NCBI RefSeq assembly: GCF_025698545.1
Contig: NC_068571.1
Coordinates: 51,989,733 to 52,053,732 of the forward strand
Direction of reading: 5' to 3'
Origin: Gossypium raimondii
Lineage: Eukaryota > Streptophyta > Magnoliopsida > Malvales > Malvaceae
Length of the DNA: 64,000 bases
Notes under the pieces: generated by a model
What the model was told of the DNA's origin: nothing
The model's database searches: none
What the model saw: only the letters and a program-made list of their open reading frames with translations
Part shown: positions 10,232-21,508 of the stretch, one piece after another
Layout of the letters: each line of letters starts with the position of its first letter
How positions within the stretch are numbered: the stretch's first letter is position 1
Translations under genes and position numbers: made by a program

Positions 10232-13193
10232 ATGGCCACCACCGTCCCAGTTTTTGCTTTGTTTCTATCTCTTCTCATTCTCCCAACCCTCCCAACCCTT
10301 TGTTCTTCACAATCCGATGCTGATTCCCTTTCGAAGTTCAAGAAATCATTGAAAAATGGCGATTCCAAGTTGAAAAATTGGGTTCCAGGTTCATCACCTT
10401 GTAGGAAAAAATGGATTGGTGTTATGTGTGATGGGGAAACCATAATTGGTCTTCATTTAACGAGTTTGGGTCTTTCTGGTTCGGTTGATGTTGAATCTTT
10501 GCTTAAACTTCGTAGTTTAAGGACCATTAGTTTGGTGAAGAACATGTTTGAAGGATCGATCCCAGAGTTGAATAAACTCGGTGCTTTAAGAGCTATTTAT
10601 TTATCGAACAATCAATTCACCGGTGAGATACCAAATGACTATTTTGAATCAATGGGATCGTTGAAAAAAGTATGGTTGAATCAAAACAAATTCAGTGGTA
10701 AAATTCCAGATTCGTTGATGCAATTACAGAATCTCGTGGAATTACATTTAGAAGGGAATCGATTTTCCGGGAAAATCCCGTCGTTAAAATACCCAAATGT
10801 TATGAAATCACTTGATTTAAAAGGTAATAAACTCGATGGCAAAATCCCAGAAAGTTTTTCGAAATTTAATGCTTCTGTATTTGAAGGTAACAATGAACTT
10901 TGTGGGAAACCATTAGAGAAACATTGTGATACAGCTGATTCAAGAAAAGTTCAACAAGAAAATGAAAAACAAGAAGAACCAGATTCACCACCACCATCAT
11001 CATCACAATCAAATGCCACGGTGGTTATCTCCGCCGTGACACTGGTGGTGGTGGTGTTTTTCGTGGTGGTCGCCATTATTTCAACGAATCGTGAAGATGA
11101 GTTAACGAACCACCATAGTTCTAGTAGGGAACCATTAAGGCAAGGTAACAACTTACCTGAGTCAACTAGGCAAAAGCCATTGGAATCGAGCCGAAAGAGT
11201 GGTCCTGAAGGGAAAATCAAACGTGGGTCGTCACAAAAAGGGAATAAAAATGGGATGGCTGATTTGGTAGTGGTGAATGAAGAAAAGGGTAGTTTTGGGT
11301 TACAAGATTTGATGAAAGCGGCGGCGGAAGTGTTGGGGAGCGGTGGATTGGGGTCGGCTTATAAGGCGGTGATGGGGAATGGAGTGGCGGTGGTGGTGAA
11401 AAGGATGAGGGAGATGAATAGGTTAGGGAAAGATGGATTTGAAACTGAAATGCAAAGATTTGGGGCTCTTAAACATCCTAATGTGTTGACGCCATTAGCG
11501 TACCATTTTAGAAGAGAAGAGAAGCTTATTGTTTCACAGTACATGCCTTCTGGTAGCTTGTTATACGCTTTGCATGGTATGTGAATATCATCTTCATCTT
11601 TGATTATTTTTCATTTTCATAATTACATCATACGTCCCAAAATTATAGCTTGGATTCTAATTTGGTCCCCAAAACTATCAATATCATGTTAATCAGGTCT
11701 TTCAACATAGCCATTACCTTGGGTGTTAAATACTAACTTAGACCTAATTCGAAGAATATTTGAAACATATAGATTGAATTTTAAATATACGTGTTTGTAC
11801 CATATGGATAGCTTGAATCTGACATGTTAAAAAACAGTTAATATCATTAAAATTTATGAAGATTTTTTTTTTAAGACTTCAGCTCCAAACTGTCTATATA
11901 GTAAATGCACGTGTTTAAAATTCGATTCACATGCATAAGATTCAAACTGGCATTTTATGCAAGGGGATGGATTGAAAACTTTTTGTTAGGGTAGTAGAGA
12001 TAAAATTATTAATTTTGGGAAGTTAAAGTGAAAAAAAATTGTATTGAAAGTGTTCAATTTTGGATTATTAATTTTTTAGAGGGTCAAAATGCAATTTTGA
12101 CCATGAGAATCTAAGATCGTGTGCACTCTGGAGTGTAGATAGGAGGAGGAAGTGGCATTGGTGTATGATAAATTTATATTTTAGTACTTTTAAAAATTAT
12201 AAATTTATAAGTTAATATAATGGTAAAATTCAATTTAGCTCCCTTAAATTCATTATTCATTTCTAGTGCCTAAATAAATTTTCTAGCTTCACCCCTAGAT
12301 CCATCCTTGCTTTAATGCATAAGTTAATATAATAGTAAAATTACACTTTGGACTCCTAAAATTTATTATTCATTTCTAACCACCTAAAATAATTTTCTAA
12401 CTTCACCCCTAGATCCGTCCCTACTTTAATGTCTAAGTTGATAGCTAAGCTCACATAAGAACTTGATTGATACAATACTAATATTTTAAGGACTCAATCA
12501 GAATGTTTCAAAATTTAAGATTAAATTCAAAATCCGACCAATTTTTAAGGACATCCGATACAATTAACTCTTTTATATTTCTACCAAAATTCAAAAACTA
12601 ATGTGTTGTTTTTATTATTTGAAGGTGATCGAGGGGTGTTTCATGCAAAATTAAACTGGTCCAATCGTTTGAAAATCATAAAGGGAATAGCTCAAGGACT
12701 TGGTTACATTCACACACAATTAAAAATCTACGACGTCCCCCATGGTAACCTTAAAGCCAGTAATGTCCTTTTAACCGAAACCTACGAACCCATGCTAAGT
12801 GATTATGGTTTCTACTCTTTGATTGATTCCGACAAAGTCACCCAAGTGTTATTTGCTTATAAGTCCCCCGAATATCTTCAATCCCAAAAAATTTCCCCCA
12901 AATCCGACATCTATTGTCTCGGCATCGTCCTCCTCGAAATCGTCACGGGCAAGTTCCCTTCACAATACTTAAACACTTGTAATGGCGGGATCGATATTGT
13001 GCAATGGGCGCAATCATCAATATCTGAGGACCGTGTTGAAGAACTGGTCGATCCTGAGATATTGTCCACTTCTTCGGATTCAATTAATCAAGTGGTGAGT
13101 ATCATTCGAATTGGAGTTGCTTGTGTTGAAAGCAATCCCGATCAACGGTTAACCATGAACGAAGTTATTTGTAAGATACTAGAAGTTAATTGA
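10232..13193 (+). CDS. PRK6: Pollen receptor-like kinase, LRR subfamily III (PRK3/PRK6 type), atypical kinase
   Basis: Two exons, 10232-11576 and 12625-13193, encode 637 aa, the usual length. In order: signal peptide about 1-26; LRRNT_2 cap with CRKKWIGVMC near 57-66; about five LRRs (70-215); NNELCGKPLEKHC cap; Ser/Pro stretch; one TM helix about 261-284; basic juxtamembrane region; kinase domain from about 353 (EKGSFGLQDLMKAAAEVLG). The Gly loop GSGGLGSAYK and ATP Lys (VVVKRM, about 390) are present. The catalytic loop reads HGN (488-490) instead of HRD and the DFG site reads DYG, so catalysis is doubtful, as in known PRKs. The intron (1048 bp) falls at the usual place, LHG|DRGV. PRK6 in Arabidopsis sits in the pollen-tube membrane and senses LURE attractant peptides. 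Assignment to PRK6 rather than PRK3 rests on memory and gene order. Confidence 0.93.
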
Positions 13194-13583
13194 ATCTTCG
13201 TTTGGTGTACATAAAAAAAAAAAGAATTGTTGAGATTTCCGGCAACAATGGACGTCGGAGATTAATCCAAGGAATTAGATATATTAGAGTTTTTAATACG
13301 ATATTCTTATTTAGTTCTATCCATGAACTCAAATTAATATATATACTACTAATAATATTTAACAATGTAAATACTTCTAATCTTTTCTCTTCAATGCTCA
13401 AATATGCTTTTTTTTTGTAATATTTTTCGATGCTGTCTCTACACATTTTATATCATTCATTTTTGTTGTTCGTTTAAGTTGACGAATTTTATTTTTATCG
13501 ACTAAAGGACTTGAGATAACGGTAGAAAATTATGTTGAAATCAAATGATAAAAACAAATTAAAAATGTTCTCATAAAATAAAA
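13194..13583. other. 3' flank of the PRK gene
   Basis: AT-rich sequence just after the PRK stop codon, probably 3' UTR, followed by unstructured DNA up to the MITE at 13584. Open frames on both strands here are AT-driven and not convincing. Confidence 0.4.
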
Positions 13584-14037
13584 GGCTTAAGTTACGATTT
13601 GGCTCTTGAAGTATACTCATTTTTCCATTTTGATATCTAAACTTTTTTTTAGCTCAATTTGGTACCTAAAGTGCACTCGCTTCTCAATTTGGTACTTAAA
13701 GTATGCCTTCATTATATTTTTAATTCATTTTCAACAGAGGCTAAAAAAAAAGATGGTGACCAATCACATAACAACACGTTGTGACTTTTTGTAAAAAAAT
13801 AAGTTTTTCTTTTATCAAATGTATATAAACATTAAAAAATATAAAAATATATATTAAGAATAAGTTTTTTTTTAACGTCTATTAAAGATGGACTAAAAGA
13901 TATAATGGAGACATGCTTTACACACCAAATTCAAAGAGAGTGTGCTTTAACTTTAGGTATCAAATTGAGCAAAAAAAAGTTTAGGTACCAAAGTAGAAAA
14001 ATTAGTATACTTTAAGAGCCAAATCATGAATTAAGTT
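13584..14037. mobile_element. MULE-type MITE, 454 bp, 9-bp target duplication
   Basis: Imperfect terminal inverted repeats of roughly 88 bp: left GGCTTAAGTTACGATTTGGC and onward to TACCTAAAGT, right end in reverse complement AACTTAATTCATGATTTGGC and onward to TACCTAAAGT. Both arms include AAACTTTTTTTT and GCTCAATTTG. Flanks carry a perfect 9-bp repeat AAAATAAAA (13575-13583, 14038-14046); because that is AT-rich it is weaker evidence than the arms. No coding capacity. Confidence 0.82.
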
Positions 14038-14105
14038 AAAATAAAATAAACCTTTCTTTAAAGGGGAACCGATTCTTGCCCAGTTGTTAAAAAGAGGGAA
14101 TATAG

Positions 14106-14412
14106 GATTGAATTGTGGTTTTAGCCCTTCTACTATGCTAAAATTTGATATTTGATCCTTCTTCTTTAATTTGAAATAATTTAACCCTTTTACTTTTATA
14201 ATATTATTAATAAGTCAAAATCGATAATACTATTAGCTGCAAACGGCCTATTAAGTATTAAACAGACGTGTAAATTTATCATTGGCTTAAACATAGTAAT
14301 CGGATTTCATGTCATCACTTTAATATAGATAGACCAAATTACGCCAAATAAAGTAAAAGAAATAAACCCCAAATTTAAACATAATAGAAGGACTAAAACT
14401 GTAATTAGACCA
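14106..14412. mobile_element. MULE-type MITE, 307 bp, 9-bp target duplication GGAATATAG
   Basis: The flanks are perfect 9-bp repeats GGAATATAG (14097-14105 and 14413-14421). The arms are complementary: left GTGGTTTTAGCCCTTCTACT, right in reverse complement ACAGTTTTAGTCCTTCTATT, with weaker pairing further in. It belongs to a group of AT-rich elements with a CTACTATG(C)TAAAATTTG signature; degraded relatives appear near 20280, 42060 and 59790. No open frame. Confidence 0.78.
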
Positions 14413-14636
14413 GGAATATAGATGTCCTTTTAAATCAACTTCCCAACAAGCTAGGACATTCTCTAAAAGCAACCCAAAGTTTTGGACATTCTAAAATTCA
14501 TTTCAAAACTAAAGACATCAACAGTTGTGTATTAAATAATCTTCCCTTCCATTTCATTTCTTCAACAAAGTTCAAAGTTTCCTTAACATCTGCTAATTTT
14601 CTCGACAATTCAATTAAGTCCCAATTTTTTGGGGGC

Positions 14637-16108
14637 ATGGATTTCAATGAAAATCGGCCAATTGTTTGTGATAATGGAACAGGTTATGTCAAGGTTAGTG
14701 TCTCTCACCAACACTGTCTTTCATGATTATGCACTTTTTGATTTTTTTTGGGGGGGCTAGTTTTGGTGTTGATGATGCTCCGTGCGTGGTTTTTCCAAGC
14801 ATTGTAGGTCATCTGCGAAACAGACATGTTATGTTCGGGATTGGACAGAAAGATGTGTACTTAGGATACGAAGCGCAAACGAGGCGAGGGATGCTCGGAT
14901 TGAGTTATCCGATCGAGCATGGGATAGTGAGAGATTGGGAAGCAATGGAGAGATTTTGGGAGCATGCATTTGATAATGAGCTTAGAGTTAACATTGATGA
15001 ACATCCGGTTCTCTTAACAGAGGCTCCAATAATAGAGAAAAAATAGAGAAAAATGTTCGAAGCTTTCAATATCCCGGCAACATATATAACTATTCAAGCG
15101 GTCTTATCACTCTACACCAGCAGCTGAACCACCAGTTCGAATCTTAAAACACTTGAACCTTATAAACAACAACTAATGAATGGTATCGTGATTGATGCAA
15201 GAGTTGTGATGGACTCAGGTGAAGGAGTCACCCATGTAGTCCCTATCTATGAAGGTTATGCACTCCATCACGCTATCCATCAGCTCGACCTAGCAGAAAA
15301 GGACCTAACTGCCTACCTTACCAAGATCTTGGCCCAAGAAGGTTACATTTTCACAACATTGGCAGAACAAGAAATTTTTCGGGACATAAAAGAACAGCTT
15401 TCATACGTGGCAATGGACATCAAGAAGGAACCTGATGTATCAAGGGAAACTTCAGAGCTCGATAGGCAATACAAGTTGCCAGATGGCCAAAGTCCTAACT
15501 ATCGGAGCTAGCAGGTTTACATGCTCCAAAATCCTATTAGACCCAAGCAGGGCAGGAATGGAATCAGGCGGTCTCCATGAGATTTTAGTGAGGTCGATAA
15601 GGGGTGACATGGATGTTAGAAGAGAGATGTTTGGAAATGTGGTGCTTAGTGGTGGCACCACTTCGATGCCAGTCTTGGCTAATAGGTTAGCTCATCAGCT
15701 CCCCAAGGGCGAGAGTCAAGGTGATTGCATCACCGGATAGGAAGTATAGTGTTTGGATTGGTGGCTCCATTTTGGATTCTCTAAGCACCTTTGAACAGGT
15801 AGTGTAGATCTACCATGACCTGAACCCTGAACTGACCCAAAGTCGAAATTGACCTGCCGATTCATGATTCATGCTCAAAACAACCAAGGCGAAATTGACA
15901 CATACCTGAAATGATATGAACATAAAACTAGACCGACCGAACCTAAACCCAGAATTGACCCGATCCAAATTGACTTGGCCTAAAATCAAGCCTCGGGTAT
16001 TTTGATGAGTACTTATCTAATAAGAGATTAATTTCCTAGCAGATGTGGATTACAAAGGAAGAGTACATGGAATCCGGCTCATCTATTGTTCACATGAAAT
16101 GCTTTTGA
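14637..16108 (+). pseudogene. Degenerate actin gene with conserved intron positions
   Basis: Exon 1 (14637-14693) reads MDFNENRPIVCDNGTGYVK and ends at a GT donor exactly where plant actin intron 1 lies. The next block (about 14761-15798) gives [58 protein letters not shown]-type text, then [38 protein letters not shown] and [19 protein letters not shown], followed by a GT donor at the usual third intron site. The last exon (16043-16108) is MWITKEEYMESGSSIVHMKCF and stop. It is broken by a TAG at about 15043, a TGA in a rearranged stretch near 15124, and frame changes near 15487 and 15715. A TTG codon is missing around the P-loop entry (AGFAGDD reduced to FGVDD). Divergence from normal actin is high, so it is an old, non-processed copy. 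Transcription cannot be excluded. Confidence 0.88.
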
Positions 16109-16768
16109 GCAACAACTAATACCTAGCATATACACAAATAGGTTCACACATTAACCAAAATTCTATAGTTCTAATGTATCCTCAGTACTCTTCACAATGT
16201 AAAGGAAATAACAAATGTACATATTTTCATAGAAATTGCTTTGAGAAAAATAGGTTCTAAGGTTTACCTACTTTTTATGGCGTAAATTTTGCTAATAATC
16301 AGCAAAACTGAAAAAGGATAATGAAACATAACTAAACACATTAAAAATTATAATCGAAAAGTTATCGTACCATAACAAAATACGGCACCAAAGCAAACAA
16401 CAACAGTAATTTCGAACAATTTTCTACTTGAATGAAATGTAATAAGAGCAAAGACAATTTCGGGTGTAAATAGAAAACTTAATAAAAACACTAAAACTTG
16501 TATTGCACATATAGGAAATTATCATACTTGCCTCTTCAGAGACCAAAAAAATAATTAACTTTCCTCTCTCCCAAGCTTTTAGCTGATACGATGTTTAGAA
16601 CGGTTGAGAACCCCTTTTCACCCCTCTTCTAGCTTCTTCCTCGACCAATAACAGAGATAATGTAAGAATCTTTCATGCTATCCCACCCTCGTTTCGAATT
16701 TTGGGTCACAATCGCACTAATATTTGCGAACATAGCATGAAAAATCTCTAACAAAATGGCGGGATCTA
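16109..16768. other. Short space between convergent actin pseudogene and LSM1
   Basis: No gene is seen. The right part (about 16500-16768) is probably the LSM1 3' UTR on the minus strand. The rest is AT-rich. Confidence 0.45.
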
Positions 16769-18870
16769 TTAGTCGAAATCGAGAAACTCCATTCGTTTTC
16801 TCATGGAGCCCTTCAGATCTGTTGCTTCCCTTTCGGCTTTCTGTGCCTGGAAAAGGGTAAACAGACAAGCTTTTAGTATTGTGTAAGTAAATATTAACGA
16901 AACCAATTAAGCTTAGTTAATGCTATGGGGAGCTACGTGTATCTTGCTCGAATTCTTTTATTAATCATCTCGGAATAGCAAATTAGTAAAGCTTTCTTTG
17001 CCAGATATAAATAAAAAGTTAAAATATTCTTCAAAAATTTAGAATATAATCCTTATACTTCTATTTCTAGGAATTTAGTCCCTCTACTTTTCAGATTTCA
17101 AAATTCAAGTCCAATTGTTAACACCATTAAATTTGTTGATGTGACATTTTGAAATTTAAAAAAAAATCTCACTTAGTTGGCATGTAACTATGAATTTTGA
17201 AATATAAAAAGTAAAGGAACTAAATTCCAATTTTATGAAGAGTATAGGGACTAAGGCATATTTTAACCTAAATGAAAAAGTAGGCGTATATTGTAAGTGG
17301 AAATATCCATATAGCTTCTCATAAGATAGGTTCCATCATATAGATACGGAAACACATGCACGAAAACATGAAAAAGAAACCAGAATTACAAGAAGACCCC
17401 TACCCTTTTAATCTCAGCAGCCGACACAGCAGTCATATGAGATGGAAGCTCTTCCTTTTCCAAGTCCTATATAGTGAGTACCATTTCATAAACATAAAAT
17501 AACAACGTAAGACAAACCGATTCCACATTCAAATAAAAGCATGAAAAAAAGGATTGCATTTAAACAGCATACCAGCTCTCCTATTAAGACAACATTCTCC
17601 CCACGGATTACATATAGACCCAAGGGGATATCACAGTACAAATTGCCAACAATAACTCGCTCACAAGCTCCTTCTAGAACAACATTAGCTGAGAAACCGG
17701 GAAGATATAGCATCAATGATCATAACTCAAGATGCAAATAAAGCAGTAAGCAAGGAATAAAATCAGGATGAGTTACCAAATTGATCAAATGAACGTAGTA
17801 ATCCCAAAAGCTTCCGGCCATCTCTAAGCAAGACAAGGAGTTTCTCTGCAAAATATATAAAAGCCCTTATGCATGTTCTATGATATTTATTTTCAAGTGC
17901 TAGCACACATAGGACTAGATGCATGATGGCCTATGCCAGTAAACTCCATGTCGGGGGGGCCTCAGTCCTCACTTGGTTAAATGGTACAATTGCAACTTTA
18001 GTTCCTCCCGAACATTAATAATTCAATTTTATTCTCTTTTAGCCTCTTTGTTAAATAGATAAATTGCATTTTCGGCCCCTCTCAAACAGTAAAAGTTCAA
18101 TTTGACATTTTAATACAAAAACTTTAGCTTTGCCCCCCCTTCCCAAATATTTTTTTTCACTTTTATCTCACCCCGGTTTTGCTTCTACACCACGTGTAAG
18201 AGGTTATCATGATTAGGTTACACAAATGTATTCAAAACAAATGTCAAATTGTCACATGGCATTGTGAGATTTCAGCCAAAGGACCAAGATGGAACTTTCA
18301 TTCAATGTTTCGATCGGTCGAAACAATGCCCAAAGCTTGTAAATTTATACCCAAAGTGAACCTCTGATCATCTTCAAAGTCTTTCTAACAAAACCAATCC
18401 ATAAGCCTATGGGAAAAAGAAGAAGAAGAAGCCTCTTTTACCTAAACAAACCCATTTCATCTAATTTTGCCCTATCTTCCAATCTAAAAAGTAATAAGTT
18501 TTACATGCAATACAATACCAATTGCTCCCAATTCTTAAAAAAAAAAAATCCTAAATTCCCAAAAAAATAGAACAATCCAAGAACATAACTTCACAAAGAA
18601 AAAGAACCCCAAACTGTAAAAAAGAAGTACACAAACATGAATAAACTGAATCAAACAGTGTCATTCAACAAATCGAACACCAAATCAAAGCCAAAAAACC
18701 CCCCAAAAAAACAAGATAATTTAAAGATAACAAACATAAAAAAAAACATTTCTAATTGCATTTTCTTATTTACTACATATAAATCAGAGAAAAAAAAGAG
18801 AGAGATTACTGTCTAGATAAGTAGCAAGAGAAGTGGAGAGAAAGATATCATCAGGGCCAGCCCAAGACAT
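16769..18870 (-). CDS. LSM1: Sm-like protein LSM1, mRNA decapping activator
   Basis: Five exons on the minus strand: 18870-18810, 17845-17777, 17688-17573, 17466-17404 and 16846-16769. They encode 128 aa, the family length, and all introns are GT-AG. The protein starts MSWAGPDDIFLSTSLATYLD; Sm1 motif [25 protein letters not shown] with the RNA-binding D-x-F/Q-N type residues; then VVLEGACERVI; Sm2 motif GLYVIRGENVVLIGEL; and the C-terminal helix ending RKRMEFLDFD. LSM1 is the subunit that makes the LSM1-7 ring cytoplasmic; the ring binds oligoadenylated mRNA 3' ends in P-bodies and promotes decapping with PAT1. Intron 1 (964 bp) contains MITE debris near 17940-18150. The gene is adjacent to the VWA gene on the same strand, as in Arabidopsis (At1g19120 next to At1g19110, from memory). 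Confidence 0.97.
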
Positions 18871-19376
18871 TGAAAATCAATCTTCTTTGATACTTTTTTA
18901 AATCCCCAATTCTAAACAAATGGCATTGGATTTGGCCTCCACAATCGACACCCACCCAGTCACCAAAGTTTAAAGCTTTAAACCACTCTTCACCCACCCA
19001 AAAAAAATGGAAACAAAATCAATTCGTTCCCCCCCCCCCCCAAATTATCTTCCTAATTAAGAATAGACCCAGAATAGATCATCACCTAAAGCAGTAAAAC
19101 CCTAGATTTATTGACTAAATTATAGGAAGCGTTTATGAAGATGAAAAACAGAGAGAAAAGAGAGTTATGTTTGTTTAGGTTTAAAGCATAAAGCTTTGGT
19201 GGATCAATCATTCACATTCCTTTTTTTTTTTAAATATAATAACATTTTTAATTAATTAATTTTTATGAATTATCTTAATTGGGACAGAGTAAAAACAAAG
19301 TTAAAAACTCAGCTCAACGGCCATTTTGACTCTGGGAAACCTAAATAAAACAATTGATTAATGATTCTTTAATTTT
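18871..19376. other. LSM1 upstream region
   Basis: This contains the LSM1 5' UTR and promoter (minus strand). A run of 13 C residues at about 19029-19041 lies 160 bp upstream of the ATG. No other gene is seen. Confidence 0.5.
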
Positions 19377-19676
19377 GGGTTAATCTCATTTTGGGCTCGA
19401 ATTTGGCAACTCCTTTCACATTTAAGCCTAAACTTTCTTTTATCCAAGTTAATTTTCGAAAGCTTTAAAGTTCAACCCCAATGTGAGAACAATTGCCAAG
19501 TTTAAGGTCTAACTTAGACAAAAAAATTTTAAGCTTCGATGTGGGAAAAGTTGTCAAGTTCAAACCTCAATATGAGAACAGTTATCAAGTTTAGGACTTA
19601 ACTTGAACTAAAAAAAAGTTCAAACTCTAATATGAGAAAAGTTGCCAAGTTTAGGTCCTAAATAATTATTTAACCC
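19377..19676. mobile_element. Probable MITE, 300 bp, near-perfect 9-bp target duplication
   Basis: The arms are GGGTTAATCTCATTTTGGGC on the left and, in reverse complement from the right, GGGTTAAATAATTATTTAGG; both soon reach TTTGGCAACT / CTTGGCAACT. Flanks TTTAATTTT and TTTATTTTT match at 8 of 9 bases. Inside, a phrase close to ATGAGAAAAGTTGCCAAGTT repeats about four times (near 19480, 19540, 19570 and 19630). It is non-coding. Confidence 0.65.
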
Positions 19677-21508
19677 TTTATTTTTATTTAGGTCAAAATA
19701 TGATCCAAACATTAAACTTTTCGTAAATTTTTTATTTAAATCATTCAATTTAAGCCTTTTAGCATTTGATTACATAGAAAACTTATATTTTATCCTCCAA
19801 AGATTAATGCCTTTTTCACGTAATTTTTTTAATTTTGACTCTCCAAAATTTATAATTTTATTTCGACCTCCTTAAACAAAATTTTTAGTTTTTTCCTGTA
19901 CCTTAACTGTGTCACTTAGTACTAGTAAAAAGATCTATTTCATCACTTTAACAACAATAACTAATGGTGTTATTAATTTGGACCTATTAACAACATGAAA
20001 GGATTAAATCTTAAATTTTTACATGCTAGAGGATTAAAACTAAAATTAGACCAAATAATGAAATTGGGTTTTATTAATTATGATAATTTATTGCTTCAAT
20101 TATTGGCTTAGGACTATTTGGAGTAATTTAATTATTGGTTTTTCTATGATAATTGAAGCTGTTTTGCCGGTCCGGTCCAATCTTGGGCCACTTTATTTTC
20201 TGGTACATAACTTTAGCCCAAACAATCACAGAATCTATCAATGGACTGCTAAAAAAAGGTTTAATTCTTTTTTAGTCTCTCTACTATGATGAAATTTAGA
20301 ATTTAATCTCCTCTACTTTAACTCGACATAATTTGGCCTCTCTACATTTTATGATGCTAGCAGTATGTCCCAATTGATAACACCGTTGTCTTTGTTAAAA
20401 TGACGATGCAAGATTTTTTTTACTATCGTTATTCGGTCACACGGTTAGGGCTATATAAAAATTCAATCAATTATATTCAACTGATAATAAATTTACATAT
20501 CAACTGAACAATCAATTGGTTTGGTTAGAAAACTGACTTGATCAACATTATTTTCTATTTCCAATTTTTTTAGGAAAAAATGTCATGTTCAAGTAACAAA
20601 AAGTCCAAGTACTAAATTAGGAAAAAATGTGAAATTTAAGTATCAAATGTTATATTAAGCTTTTTTTTGTATTTCTATAATATCAGAAAAAATATAATTT
20701 CATTTTTTAGATGAAAAACGAATTTTTTATATTGTTTTAATTTTCTTTTGGGACAAATTTCAAAACTATACATGTTTTTTGGTATAATGTGCAATTTTAT
20801 ACATGATCTTTGATTTTATGCAATTTTACACATTAAATTTTGATTTGATTCAATACTTACAAATTATTAATACAATTATTGATATAGAGGTTTATATATT
20901 GTACGCACATAAAATTATATTTATCCAATATAAAAATAAATTGATGTATTTATTTCTTTATATATGTATAATTGAATCAAACTTAAAGTTTCAAGTATAC
21001 ATTTGAACTACAATCAAAGCTATATATGTATAATTACACCAAATCAAATTTTATATATAATTTTGATATTTATCTGGGTTTTCATTTTGCACACATCACA
21101 TTTTTACTTTTTTTTTACTTTCTTTATGGTTTTAATTGTAAGTTGTTTTACACTAAAAAGAGTGTCCTATTTAAATTTTCTTTTACCTTAATTTTTTCTC
21201 ATCATATTTTATTTTATTTATTGCTTTAAATGAAAAAATATATAATAAAAGAAAATTCATAATGTATTAAATACTCATTTTTTTGGTGAATTACAAGAAG
21301 AGAACAAAGCCCTAACAATAATAATGCGACTAGCATGACTCAAACTCATATTACATATGGGGTGATGAACACCTTTATCATTAGACTATCACATAAGTTT
21401 CGTATAACAATGCGTGTGGTACAACCAAATAAATATAAATATATTTGTATACACTATAAACACCAATATACAACAACAACAAATTTATAACACAGCAGGG
21501 ACTTCATT
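19677..21508. other. AT-rich intergenic DNA with degraded repeats
   Basis: It holds fragments of the CTACTATG-type MITE group (about 20270-20400) and AT-rich low-complexity sequence. Around 21270-21400 is a GC-richer strip ending GATGAACACCTTTATCATTA, a remnant of a dispersed repeat of unknown class. Open frames at 20803-21230 are AT-driven. About 21430-21508 is probably the 3' UTR of the VWA gene. Confidence 0.5.

Noticed and set aside
14637-14693. Exon 1 as actin-related protein ARP2
   Set aside because: VCDNGTGYVK is shared with ARP2, but the downstream residues ([25 protein letters not shown]) are those of conventional actin.
16629-16868. 79-residue minus-strand open frame as a gene
   Set aside because: It overlaps the last LSM1 exon in a different frame.
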